A stretch of DNA of 26,316 nt from positions 1 to 26,316 of the forward strand of contig BNXY01000038.1 in assembly GCA_025999935.1 (NCBI GenBank), given 5' to 3'. A model generated the notes under the pieces. That model had not been told where the DNA came from. It saw only the letters and a list, made by a program, of their open reading frames with translations, and made no database searches. This stretch comes from Bacteroidia bacterium. GTDB lineage: Bacteria; Bacteroidota; Bacteroidia; Bacteroidales; Azobacteroidaceae. The translations under genes were made by a program, and so were the position numbers. Shown here piece by piece: positions 1-7,370 of this stretch. The stretch's first letter is position 1. Every line of letters starts with the position of its first letter.

Positions 1-61
1 CATCCAAATAATTGATGTTAATATTTGCGATTTGAGCGTTATTTTTTTGAAAGAGATGCAT
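1..61 (-). CDS. Possible 5' end of an unidentified gene (runs off window)
   Basis: An ATG at 61 on the minus strand opens a frame that stays open for 20 codons to the window edge (it begins MHLFQKNNAQIANIN). It lies about 25 nt downstream of the predicted start of a strong promoter at 93-124, which is the main reason for calling it. The visible residues are too few to name a family. A start beyond the window edge is equally possible, in which case this stretch is a 5' leader. Confidence 0.35.
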   Translation of the reverse strand, partial: MHLFQKNNAQIANININYLD

Positions 62-92
62 ACTTAATTGAATATTGATTATTAATCGGGTG

Positions 93-124
93 CAAAGGTA
101 GGAAAAAATTTTGATTCTCGCAAA
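93..124 (-). promoter_or_regulatory. Bacteroidota-type promoter reading towards position 1
   Basis: On the minus strand a -33 TTTG (complement of 121-124) is followed after exactly 20 nt by TACCTTTG (complement of 93-100), matching the Bacteroidota sigma-70 consensus. The predicted transcript starts near position 86. Insertion element copy 1 begins only 3 bp upstream of the -33 box, so this promoter now sits at the element boundary. Confidence 0.75.
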
Positions 125-209
125 TAACAGCGATTCAGGGATTAAAAAAATATCGTCCACCTTAACAGCCCTCCCTTAGCAAGGGTAATACAGTCTCTTT
201 CTCATACAA

Positions 210-761
210 TTATGAGAGTAAAAAATCAGTATGTATCACCATTGTGTCTGTATTGTAAATTTTATGAGATTGTCTATGTGATGTCAGTCTTGGATTCGGG
301 AGCAAGACATCTCCGCCACGGTTTTCAACCTTCCATCTCAATCTTCCACCGTAACACAATTCGATAATGTTGTCTTTGGTTGGATCTATATTGGTAACAT
401 ATTCAAAGTAAAACTCTTCAGGTTTTGCATCGGAGACTTTACCCGGTTTCATTTGTTTTGTTCGCTTTTCAAGGCACTGCAACCAGTGTAAGTTGTATTT
501 GTTATGGTAAAAAATATCTTTTTGAAAGCGATATTTGCTGTCTATCCAGTTTCCATCCTTCACAGATTCCAAAAGTCCCTTCGTGAGGATACAATCCATC
601 TGCCAGGATACAGATGGGCAAGCGTGGATACTGTTTTTTGAGTTTGGCTGCCAAACGAAGGAATGGCAGATAGAATCTTCGTAAATTAATTGTATTTTCT
701 TTGCAATATGATTGCATTTTCTTTGCATTGTTATTGCATGAAAAACATCAAAAAAGTTCAT
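210..761 (-). pseudogene. Degenerate DDE transposase (copy 1)
   Basis: Two overlapping minus-strand frames together carry the middle and C-terminal part of a transposase. In one frame (about 717-550) there is FLRLAAKLKKQYPRLPIC followed by ILADGLY, which resembles the strand bearing the second catalytic Asp of IS4-like DDE transposases. The reading then passes to the other frame (about 560-330), with the family-like VTNID and GRLRWKVEN segments; the last contains the conserved Glu region. The N-terminal half and first catalytic Asp are absent. After VENRG the sequence no longer looks like transposase, which suggests an internal deletion. The same frameshift is present in copy 2, so the gene was probably dead before the element was duplicated. 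No active product is expected. Confidence 0.75.
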
Positions 762-768
762 ATATTTC

Positions 769-799
769 TTTGTAATTCAATAAATTATTACTATCTTTG
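769..799 (+). promoter_or_regulatory. Promoter inside insertion element copy 1
   Basis: TTTG at 769-772, a 19-nt spacer and TATCTTTG at 792-799 make a near-ideal Bacteroidota promoter on the plus strand, reading away from the transposase remnant. It is preserved identically in copy 2 (16995-17025). Confidence 0.7.
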
Positions 800-804
800 T
801 GGCA

Positions 805-859
805 GTAAAAACAACAGCCGCAAGGCACAGTTATCACAACTTCCTTGCGGCTTTTTTTT
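805..859 (+). ncRNA. Predicted ~55-nt element-encoded RNA (copy 1)
   Basis: The interval between the promoter at 769-799 and the terminator ending at 859 contains no ORF with a start codon and is almost entirely the terminator hairpin plus about 12 unpaired nt of 5' sequence. A transcript from the predicted start near 805 would be about 55 nt. The same unit is preserved in copy 2 although the neighbouring transposase has decayed. It could be a regulatory RNA of the parent element or simply an insulating promoter-terminator. Expression has not been seen; the call rests on promoter and terminator geometry only. Confidence 0.45.
817..859 (+). terminator. Intrinsic terminator in insertion element copy 1
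   Basis: GCCGCAAGG (817-825) pairs perfectly with CCTTGCGGC (843-851). The 17-nt interior can add a small AGTT/AACT stem. Eight T residues follow (852-859). This is a textbook intrinsic terminator for plus-strand transcription. Confidence 0.85.
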
Positions 860-888
860 CTAAAATATGAAAGAACACTGTAGCTAGA

Positions 889-936
889 AGCTCAGCCTCC
901 AACAAAGGGGCGAAAACCCCTCCTGCGCGCTCTTAG
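889..936 (+). other. Second hairpin of the insertion element (copy 1)
   Basis: Inside an outer CAGCCT...AGGCTG pairing lies a GGGGC-GAAA-ACCCC hairpin. In copy 2 the same hairpin is GGGGC-GAAA-GCCCC, a perfect stem with a GNRA-type loop. It lies downstream of the terminator near the right end of the element. It may be a structured RNA, a transposase recognition structure, or a repeat-derived palindrome. Confidence 0.4.
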
Positions 937-1023
937 GCTGCAAATTTAGCCGGAAATATTTATTTATGCAACTTTTCTATCTGTTTTATTTTCAATTAAT
1001 TATTTTTTAGCTCTGAATTGCTG

Positions 1024-1295
1024 CTGTTGTTTCATTTTACCTTAAAAAAACAATAAAAACGCAGAATAACCTTTGTAGAGACACAAAAATTGACATTTCT
1101 ACAACAGGAAACAAAAAAACAGGATTGTCAATAATGCCAAAAAGTGTTTCCTTTGAAAAAAACGAAATTTATTGATACAACCAAAGTGTATCCGGCTGCT
1201 TGAGTCTCAATTATGTACATCCGGCGTATTTGGCATTGGCGGATGTTCGTGACGAATATAGCAAACTTTCCTGATAATACGGAGAATGTAACCGA
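1024..1295. other. Intergenic region, possible decayed coding remnant
   Basis: Between the insertion element and the lipoprotein gene there is no convincing gene. A plus-strand frame at about 1174-1274 reads ...LSLNYVHPAYLALADV and ends in a stop at 1272-1274. It has protein-like composition but no start codon context and no recognised family. It may be a gene fragment left by the element insertion, or chance. Confidence 0.25.
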
Positions 1296-2369
1296 TTACA
1301 ACTTGTATACAAAATAATGAACTTCGGTATCGGTTTCCTTCCGTTCATAGTGAATGGTGTATAATTTTTGAGATACTTCATCTACATATATCTTCCATGC
1401 ATCCTGATCTAAAATCAGTTTCTTTATCAAATTTCCATCCCAATCAATGACATAGACTGCATCGGCGAAATAGTGCGAATCGGAATGTTCCTTCTCCGTT
1501 CGACCGCTGTATAGAGCGTAAATAAAATCATTCGTTACCGAAACAGACAGGAATCCGTTCAGATTGTCTCTCAGTATAGCAAAAGCATTGTTTTGTTTAA
1601 TATATTTCGGGAAGTACGTGCTTCGAGAACAGATTTCGATCAATGACTGGTTCTCAATAGTGATTATTTTTAACAGATCGCAACGAGACGATACATATAC
1701 AAACTTAGAACAATCAGGTTTCATTGCAAGCTCTCCCTGAAACAACATGAATTTGTCGAATGCATTTTCAAACTCAAATTCTTTATCTTTCATATCCGGA
1801 TAGCCTAAATAATATTCCAGCATCTTACCGTTAACGCTTCTGCCAAACATGCCCTCTTGAAATAGCCCGATACAATAAAACGTAGAATCGTTTTGCTGAA
1901 CAACCCGCGTTGCTCCTTCTCCGATCTTACTCCTACGGGCAGGGTATCGTTTACGATTCAGACTGTCTATTTCATAAGCATATAACGTACGAAGGCTCTG
2001 GTCGAACACTTTACATTCGGCCTTTGCGTTGTCTAAACTGATTTGAACAGGCCAATTGAGGTCGTCCGGGCCAGATCCGAACACTCCGAAATCCGAATAT
2101 TTTTCGTTCGTTACAAAATTATACGCATGGAAAAAACCGTTGTCATTTCTCTCTCCGATAATTATAACCGAGTCGTAAATGCAAAATGTACCTGGCCGCA
2201 ACAATTCTTCCGGTACCAATAACTCATCCGAATGAGTTATTGGTACTTCTTCTTCGAAATGATAACCGTTATCTTTTCGATCGCAGGAAGAAAAAGAAAA
2301 AACGACACAGCAACAAAGACAACACAAGAGTCGTATGTTGTTCTTCGACGCAAAGTTCGTTGTTTTCAT
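1296..2369 (-). CDS. BF3164-like / six-bladed beta-propeller lipoprotein
   Basis: A 357-residue protein beginning MKTTNFASKN. Its N-terminus has a hydrophobic, Cys-rich stretch ending in the lipobox FSFSSC, so it should be exported and lipid-anchored. The body has repeated short beta-type segments (for example FGVFGSGPDDLNWP and AVYVIDWDGNLIKKL) typical of the TolB/BF3164-like six-bladed propeller lipoproteins common in Bacteroidales; their function is not known. The frame is open upstream to an ATG at 2519, but the ATG at 2369 directly precedes the signal peptide and is preferred. Upstream lies a promoter within the 3' end of uvrD (2604-2636) and a long leader with strong secondary structure. 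A perfect 15-bp palindrome (2213-2246) lies inside the early coding region. Confidence 0.75.
   Translation of the reverse strand: MKTTNFASKNNIRLLCCLCCCVVFSFSSCDRKDNGYHFEEEVPITHSDELLVPEELLRPGTFCIYDSVIIIGERNDNGFFHAYNFVTNEKYSDFGVFGSGPDDLNWPVQISLDNAKAECKVFDQSLRTLYAYEIDSLNRKRYPARRSKIGEGATRVVQQNDSTFYCIGLFQEGMFGRSVNGKMLEYYLGYPDMKDKEFEFENAFDKFMLFQGELAMKPDCSKFVYVSSRCDLLKIITIENQSLIEICSRSTYFPKYIKQNNAFAILRDNLNGFLSVSVTNDFIYALYSGRTEKEHSDSHYFADAVYVIDWDGNLIKKLILDQDAWKIYVDEVSQKLYTIHYERKETDTEVHYFVYKL
2213..2246. repeat. Perfect 15-bp inverted repeat within the lipoprotein gene
   Basis: GTACCAATAACTCAT (2213-2227) and ATGAGTTATTGGTAC (2232-2246) are exact reverse complements around a 4-nt loop CCGA. They lie just after the lipobox codon region. 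The core CCAATAACTC is nearly the same as the inner stem of the leader hairpin at 2455-2484. Confidence 0.85.
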
Positions 2370-2437
2370 TCTATTTACTAATTTTTTCTTCTTCCGGGCA
2401 GCTGACACTGAGGTAATTGCCAATAGCGGCACCATAC

Positions 2438-2510
2438 ACACTAAAAAATCTCTTCCAAAAAACTCATTTAAAAGAGTTATTTGGGAAAATAATGCATCTA
2501 TTTTTAGTGT
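2438..2510 (-). promoter_or_regulatory. Long two-part stem-loop in the lipoprotein leader
   Basis: An outer stem pairs ACACTAAAAA at 2438-2447 with TTTTTAGTGT at 2501-2510. An inner stem pairs CCAAAAAACTC (2455-2465) with GAGTTATTTGG (2474-2484), one mismatch. It lies in the predicted ~228-nt leader between the promoter at 2604-2636 and the ATG at 2369. Its role could be mRNA stability or regulation; none is demonstrated. Confidence 0.5.
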
Positions 2511-2603
2511 ACACATCATGATATTATAGATTACTCAGCAAATGTATGAATTATTTTTTATCCATGCAAGAAATCTTCTGTTGTTTCATTATATTCATTT
2601 TTG

Positions 2604-2636
2604 CAAAAATAAATATTTTTATTTTACCACTTCAAA
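2604..2636 (-). promoter_or_regulatory. Promoter for the lipoprotein gene
   Basis: On the minus strand TTTG (complement of 2633-2636), a 21-nt spacer and TATTTTTG (complement of 2604-2611) match the Bacteroidota promoter. It overlaps the last codons of the upstream helicase gene, giving the lipoprotein its own transcription start near 2597. Confidence 0.6.
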
Positions 2637-4922
2637 TTTGGCGAATTTTAATAGCAGTTGCTTTTTCCCGAAGCTGTCAAATTCGACGGTCGCTTTGGCG
2701 TTTTCATTTTCTCCGGTCAATCCGACTACTTTTCCCCGGCCGAAGCGTTCGTGTTGGATGGTATTTCCAATTGAAAGATTTCCAATACTTTGATGTGTAG
2801 CAGGCGCTGTTTTTTCTTCTTCCATGCGGGATAGTTTTCTTGGGTTTGTGTACAAATCCGGCGTGGTTCTTGTTTCTCTTCCGGTTGGGTAGTTATTGCG
2901 GCGCACAGGGGATTCGAACGGAGCGATTTTTGTATCCGGTCTTTCAAAGCTTGAATCGCCCGGCGTATTCAGGTATTTTTTGTCAATGTCTTGGATGAAA
3001 CGGCTTGGACGGCAGGAAAGGGATTCGCCGTTCCGGAACCGGTTTTTGGCGTAAGTCAAAATCGCGTTTTCTTCGGCGCGGGTAATGGCCACGTAAAACA
3101 AACGCCGTTCTTCTTCTATTTCTTTCGGATTGTTATTGCTTCTTTCGGAAGGGAATAGGTTTTCTTCCAAACCCACTACGAACACATTCTTAAATTCCAA
3201 ACCTTTGGCGGAATGGATGGTCATCATGGTTACACGGCCGGCATTTTCATTTTTATCCGTATCTTGGTCGGTCATGAGTGAAATTTCCGCCAGAAAATCG
3301 CCCAATTTGATGTCTTGCCGTCCTTCTTCCATGCGGGTGGAGGCAAATTCATACAAGCTATTGTTCAATTCTTCGATGTTCTGGACGCGGCTTAGGCCTT
3401 CGGGTGTCCGGTCGGCATAAAGTTCTGTGACCAAACCGCTTTCCCGAATAATTTCTCCGCCTACTTCATACGCATTTTGCGTGGCATTGGCCTCGATGAA
3501 TTTGCGGATCAATGATTGGAAACCTTCTAATTTTTTGGCGGTTCCGGAATTGATATTCAAATTGTAGCCCAAAGGATTGGAAATCACGTCCCAGAGGCTG
3601 ACACCGTGCAAGCTTGCCGCCGAAATGATTTTGTTCAGGGTAGTATCGCCGATTCCCCTTGCGGGATAGTTGATGATGCGTTTAAAAGCCTCTTCATCAT
3701 TAGGATTGGTAATTAAACGCATATAGGCAATCACATCTTTTATTTCTTTCCGTTGATAGAACGACAATCCGCCGTAGATGCAGTATGGAATATTTATCTT
3801 GCGCAGCGCTTCTTCAAAAATACGGCTTTGCGCATTGGTACGGTACAATATCGCAAAATCCTTGTGTTCATACTGATGAAGCATTCTCATTTCAGCAATT
3901 CGGCCGGCCACGTTGTACCCTTCTTCGTAATCGGAATAGGCGCTGATTACCCGGATTTTTTCGCCGACGGCATTTTCCGAAAAAACCGTTTTCGGGATTT
4001 GTTCCTTGTTTTTTTCAATCAGGGAATTGGCTGCGTTGACAATGTTTTTTGTGGAGCGGTAATTTTGCTCTAATTTAAACAATTTGCTTTCAGGATAAGT
4101 TTCCCGGAAATTCAGGATATTTCCAATGTTGGCGCCTCGGAAAGAGTAAATACTTTGGGCGTCGTCGCCAACCACGCAAACACGATGGTGGTCTGCCGCC
4201 AATTGCCGGACGATTTCGTGCTGCACCGAGTTAGTATCCTGGTACTCATCGACAAGAATGAACCGGAATTGATTCCGGTAGCGTTCGATGATTTCGGAAT
4301 TTTCATTGAAAAGCATATAGGTGTACAGCAAGAGGTCGTCGAAATCCATGACGCCGGAAGTCCGGCAGCGGTTCCAATAGGTGGAATAAATATCGCAGGT
4401 GCTTTCGCGTTTTGAAAATATATCGGCGCTAATCAATTCTTTATCGCGAGCATATTCGGAAGGGGTAATCAAAGCGTTTTTTGCGTTGGAAATGCGGGCT
4501 TGGACGAATGACGGTTTATAAATTTTGTCGTCCAAGGCTTTTTCTTTGATAATGGCTTTGATAAGGTTTTTGGAGTCTTGCGCATCATAAATGGTAAAAT
4601 CCGAACGATAGCCGAATTTTTCCGCTTCCCGTCGCAGGATTCTCGAGAAAATGGAGTGGAAAGTGCCCATCCACAGGCGGCGCGCCGTGTCTTCATCAAC
4701 GATTGCGGCAATCCGGGATTTCATTTCTTTGGCGGCTTTATTTGTAAAAGTCAGCGCCAATATATTATAAGGAGAAATTCCTTTTTTCAGCAAGTAGGCC
4801 ACTTTGTAAGTCAGCACGCGGGTTTTACCCGAACCGGCTCCGGCAATGACCAAGCTGGGGCCTTCGTTGTAGAGGACGGCATCTCGCTGGCTTTCATTGA
4901 GTTGTTGAAGAAATTGTTCCAT
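2619..4922 (-). CDS. uvrD: ATP-dependent DNA helicase UvrD/PcrA
   Basis: A 767-residue superfamily 1A 3'-5' helicase, full length for the UvrD/PcrA family, acting in nucleotide excision and mismatch repair and in clearing RecA or stalled complexes. Visible motifs in order: Walker A GAGSGKTR (about residues 28-35), the DEYQD motif II, GDDAQSIYSFRGA motif III, QNYRS motif IV, TIHSAKGLEF motif V and VAITRAE motif VI. The C-terminus has a PcrA-like Tudor-type tail (HERFGRGKVVGLTGENENAK). The ATG at 4922 is chosen because it directly precedes the conserved LNESQRDAV start; the in-frame TTG at 4943 would overlap the upstream gene. It lies 11 nt after the DUF6056-like gene and is probably cotranscribed with it and rlmB. 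Confidence 0.96.
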   Translation of the reverse strand: MEQFLQQLNESQRDAVLYNEGPSLVIAGAGSGKTRVLTYKVAYLLKKGISPYNILALTFTNKAAKEMKSRIAAIVDEDTARRLWMGTFHSIFSRILRREAEKFGYRSDFTIYDAQDSKNLIKAIIKEKALDDKIYKPSFVQARISNAKNALITPSEYARDKELISADIFSKRESTCDIYSTYWNRCRTSGVMDFDDLLLYTYMLFNENSEIIERYRNQFRFILVDEYQDTNSVQHEIVRQLAADHHRVCVVGDDAQSIYSFRGANIGNILNFRETYPESKLFKLEQNYRSTKNIVNAANSLIEKNKEQIPKTVFSENAVGEKIRVISAYSDYEEGYNVAGRIAEMRMLHQYEHKDFAILYRTNAQSRIFEEALRKINIPYCIYGGLSFYQRKEIKDVIAYMRLITNPNDEEAFKRIINYPARGIGDTTLNKIISAASLHGVSLWDVISNPLGYNLNINSGTAKKLEGFQSLIRKFIEANATQNAYEVGGEIIRESGLVTELYADRTPEGLSRVQNIEELNNSLYEFASTRMEEGRQDIKLGDFLAEISLMTDQDTDKNENAGRVTMMTIHSAKGLEFKNVFVVGLEENLFPSERSNNNPKEIEEERRLFYVAITRAEENAILTYAKNRFRNGESLSCRPSRFIQDIDKKYLNTPGDSSFERPDTKIAPFESPVRRNNYPTGRETRTTPDLYTNPRKLSRMEEEKTAPATHQSIGNLSIGNTIQHERFGRGKVVGLTGENENAKATVEFDSFGKKQLLLKFAKFEVVK

Positions 4923-4933
4923 TTTTTTTGTAT

Positions 4934-6412
4934 TTATTGCCAATCATCGTAAATCATTAAAAACCAATCGTCTTTCGTTAGATAATCGCTATGCCTTCTT
5001 TTCCAAGAATCTTTTAGTATCTTTTTCCAATCTTTCCAATTTCCCCAATTTTTATCTTCAACCATAATTCCTTGCAGTGAATGTATGCCATAATAAACGG
5101 CTTTTGATGAATTGTGTGTGATGTATTCAATGTACCCAATATTATTTACATCTACTTGGGGAAGAACATCTAAGCCATCTTTCAATCCGGAATGAAAATC
5201 ATCCGCAGGAATGGGTGTTTTGACTTGTATGTCAAGAACTCCTTTCCTTTTTTGAGACAATATATAATGTTCACGCGCCTCTGAAAGCACATAACCTTTT
5301 GCGATGCTTTTTATACCTGATATAAAGGAAGGTAAGAAAAAGGGAATAACTACAGCCATAACCGCCATCACAATGTACCTGCGTTTAATTTTTTCTAAAA
5401 CTTCTTTAATTAAGCACAATAAAGTTATAATTAAAAAAATGCCGGACATGAAAAATGTTCTTTCGGGATTATATTCGATAAATATCATTGCATAGTTTGC
5501 TGCAAGGGCTGCGAGAAAATAAGCATAAACGAGATAATTAATTTTATTTTTTTGAAAATAAATTATTTCAAAACCAAGTAATATGGACAGTGTTGTGATA
5601 ATTCCGCCCAGTCTAAAAAACACCCATGTATCTTTAATACAACGAACGGCCATTGATTTTAAATCGAAGGCGACATTATCCCGTACCCGGACGAGCAGAT
5701 AAAAACCAACTAAAAAACCGAGTGTCCCCAAAATCTCAAACAAGGAGAATCGTTCTTGCCTGATGATTTTTACTATAAAGTAGATAGTTAGTAACGCAAA
5801 TACGCCGGCTGCTGAATTTTCCATACTCCAACCGGCTAATATGCCAACAAATAGGAACAAAACGGATAAAATCTTGTTTAAGGAATAAGTCGAATTATCC
5901 GCTTTTTTTCTAAATGGTATTAAGAAAAAGAGAATAACTACAGATGTCCACAAATAATTACAACTACCTGTAAGCCAAAGAAAATTTTGTCCCCAAGCAG
6001 GGATGAAAAGCCATAAAAGAATATTTACGAACAGAAAAAGAAATGGGTGTATTTTTTTGATTGAACCGGTAACATGGTAACAAATCAAACCTACCAAAAT
6101 GCCATATACGATTGTGTTGCATATATTGAATATAATTTTATCTCCAAAATACATGAACAGAAAATTGATAAAATCGACAGGGCTTCTTCCATGCCATGAG
6201 GCATACATACCGAGTGTGGAATTTATGACATCGGAGAATGAAGACAATAACCTTTCACTGGGTTCGTGCCATCCGTTGTAAACACAACTCATGATGAAAT
6301 CGTCCCACCATACGGGCGTGAGTGTATTAAAAATGAAAAAACAAATAATAGGTAAAGCCACTGAAATTATTTTCGCCGAAGCTTGTATCTGTAGTTTAGT
6401 TGCGCTTTTCAT
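4934..6412 (-). CDS. Polytopic membrane protein, DUF6056-like
   Basis: A 492-residue inner-membrane protein with roughly ten or more hydrophobic segments. Early signature residues TPVWWDDFIMSCVYNGW are followed by GRSPVDFINFLF and by WGQNFLWLTGSCNYLW. This pattern (an acidic pair after TM1, then a conserved Trp/Gly-rich loop) fits the DUF6056 family and the general layout of GT-C-like, lipid-linked sugar transferases; a glycosyltransferase role is inference only. The C-terminal ~100 residues after the last membrane span are soluble and may be periplasmic. It lies 49 nt after rlmB and 11 nt before uvrD. Its base composition is more AT-rich than either neighbour, which suggests an acquired gene placed between two housekeeping genes. 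Confidence 0.7.
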   Translation of the reverse strand: MKSATKLQIQASAKIISVALPIICFFIFNTLTPVWWDDFIMSCVYNGWHEPSERLLSSFSDVINSTLGMYASWHGRSPVDFINFLFMYFGDKIIFNICNTIVYGILVGLICYHVTGSIKKIHPFLFLFVNILLWLFIPAWGQNFLWLTGSCNYLWTSVVILFFLIPFRKKADNSTYSLNKILSVLFLFVGILAGWSMENSAAGVFALLTIYFIVKIIRQERFSLFEILGTLGFLVGFYLLVRVRDNVAFDLKSMAVRCIKDTWVFFRLGGIITTLSILLGFEIIYFQKNKINYLVYAYFLAALAANYAMIFIEYNPERTFFMSGIFLIITLLCLIKEVLEKIKRRYIVMAVMAVVIPFFLPSFISGIKSIAKGYVLSEAREHYILSQKRKGVLDIQVKTPIPADDFHSGLKDGLDVLPQVDVNNIGYIEYITHNSSKAVYYGIHSLQGIMVEDKNWGNWKDWKKILKDSWKRRHSDYLTKDDWFLMIYDDWQ

Positions 6413-6461
6413 AAATTTGCTTTTCGTTTTTTAGCCTCTCCCATTTTAATTGTGGATATTA

Positions 6462-7196
6462 TCAACTTCTCTGTCTTAGCACTTCATACATCAACACAGC
6501 GGCGGCGGCCGAAACATTCAGTGAGCCAATGGTTCCCAGAATAGGAATCTTTACCATTTCGTCGCATATCCGGAGATTATCCGAAGCGATGCCTTGGTCT
6601 TCGCTTCCCAGCACCAAAGCGATTGGTGTGGTATAATCGGCGGCGGTATAGTTATTTTCCGCCTTTTCGGTAGCTGCAACAATTTTGTATCCGCAGTTTT
6701 TGAGAAATTTGATGGCGTCGGTAATGCTTGCTTCTTTGCAGACCGGCAAACTCAATAGCGCTCCGGCTGATGTTTTAACGGCGTCGGCATTGACTGAAAC
6801 GCTGTTGTGGGTAGGGATGACAATCGCATCGGCTCCGGCACATTCGCAGGTGCGGGCAATGGCACCAAAATTGCGGACATCGGTCACGCCGTCCAACAAG
6901 ACAACCAACGGATTTTTCCCTTCTTCGTACAAAAAAGGAACAATGTCTTCTAATTTCTGGTAAGTCACGGCGGAAATAAAGGCGATTACTCCTTGGTGAT
7001 TCTTGCGGGTCAATCGGTCTAATTTTTCTTGCGGAACCCGCTGAATAGGAATATGCGTTTCCTTGACGATATTGAAGAGTTCGCGGGCTAATTCATTTTG
7101 CAAATCTCTACGCATCAATATTTTATCTACTTCTTTTCCAGCTTGCACGGCTTCAATCACAGCACGTGTGCCGAAAATCATTTCACTTTCCTTCAT
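6462..7196 (-). CDS. rlmB: 23S rRNA (guanosine-2'-O)-methyltransferase RlmB
   Basis: A 244-residue SPOUT-class SAM-dependent methyltransferase that modifies a guanosine in the 23S rRNA peptidyl-transferase region (G2251 in E. coli). The N-terminal substrate-binding domain starts MIFGTRAVIEAV. The knotted catalytic domain shows VRNFGAIARTCECAGAD (motif 1), LVLGSEDQGI (motif 2) and GSLNVSAAAAVLMYEVLR (motif 3). The ATG at 7196 is chosen because the in-frame TTG at 7235 lies upstream of the putative -7 box at 7213-7220. It heads a probable operon with the DUF6056-like gene and uvrD. Other TrmH-family rRNA methyltransferases are the alternative, but the RlmB architecture fits best. Confidence 0.92.
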   Translation of the reverse strand: MKESEMIFGTRAVIEAVQAGKEVDKILMRRDLQNELARELFNIVKETHIPIQRVPQEKLDRLTRKNHQGVIAFISAVTYQKLEDIVPFLYEEGKNPLVVLLDGVTDVRNFGAIARTCECAGADAIVIPTHNSVSVNADAVKTSAGALLSLPVCKEASITDAIKFLKNCGYKIVAATEKAENNYTAADYTTPIALVLGSEDQGIASDNLRICDEMVKIPILGTIGSLNVSAAAAVLMYEVLRQRS

Positions 7197-7212
7197 GTCA
7201 TATTTTTTTTGG

Positions 7213-7220
7213 CAAAGATA
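7213..7220 (-). promoter_or_regulatory. Putative -7 box of rlmB
   Basis: The minus strand reads TATCTTTG here, matching TAnnTTTG, about 17 nt upstream of the rlmB ATG. The matching -33 element is weak. Its position excludes translation starts upstream of 7213. Confidence 0.45.
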
Positions 7221-7281
7221 AGGAAGATTTTCCAAATCATCGCCTATTTATATCGGCAATAGTTAATTATAAGAATAAAAT

Positions 7282-7313
7282 TTTGTGTAATAATAAAATA
7301 CTTCGTACATTTG
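7282..7313 (+). promoter_or_regulatory. Promoter of the T9SS-exported protein gene
   Basis: TTTG at 7282-7285, a 20-nt spacer and TACATTTG at 7306-7313 fit the Bacteroidota promoter. The ATG follows at 7371, leaving a leader of about 50 nt. Confidence 0.7.
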
Positions 7314-7370
7314 CATAAAAAGACTGTAAAAGACCAACAAAGGAATATAATAAAAAAATAGATAAAACTC

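Larger units (their letters stand above)
128..1023. mobile_element. Non-autonomous insertion element, copy 1
   Basis: This 896-bp unit recurs at 16523-17249 with near identity. Its ends are imperfect inverted repeats: the left end reads CAGCGATTCAGGGATTAAAA and the right end, read inward, CAGCAATTCAGAGCTAAAAA. It carries a minus-strand remnant of a DDE-type transposase lacking the N-terminal half and frameshifted. It also carries a well-conserved non-coding part with a plus-strand promoter, an intrinsic terminator and a second hairpin. No target-site duplication is evident (flanks end in ATAA and begin with CTGT). Copy 2 differs mainly by an internal deletion of about 170 bp, corresponding to roughly 217-387 here. 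The IS family was not established; the transposase remnant resembles IS4-like DDE enzymes. Confidence 0.8.

Noticed and set aside
700..745. Several TTGCAT hexamers close together near the transposase 5' end as an iteron or origin
   Set aside because: Spacing is irregular, the stretch is inside coding remnant, and no replication gene is nearby.
889..936. tRNA-like or riboswitch call for the GNRA hairpin region of the insertion element
   Set aside because: No cloverleaf, no known riboswitch core; only two stems can be drawn by eye.
1296..2519. Full-length 407-codon reading of the lipoprotein frame from the ATG at 2519
   Set aside because: The lipobox-bearing signal peptide starts at the ATG at 2369; the extra 50 residues overlap the structured leader and do not form a sensible N-terminus.
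2186..2800. Several plus-strand open frames opposite the lipoprotein and helicase genes
   Set aside because: They lie opposite well-supported coding sequence, lack family motifs and are explained as antisense shadows.
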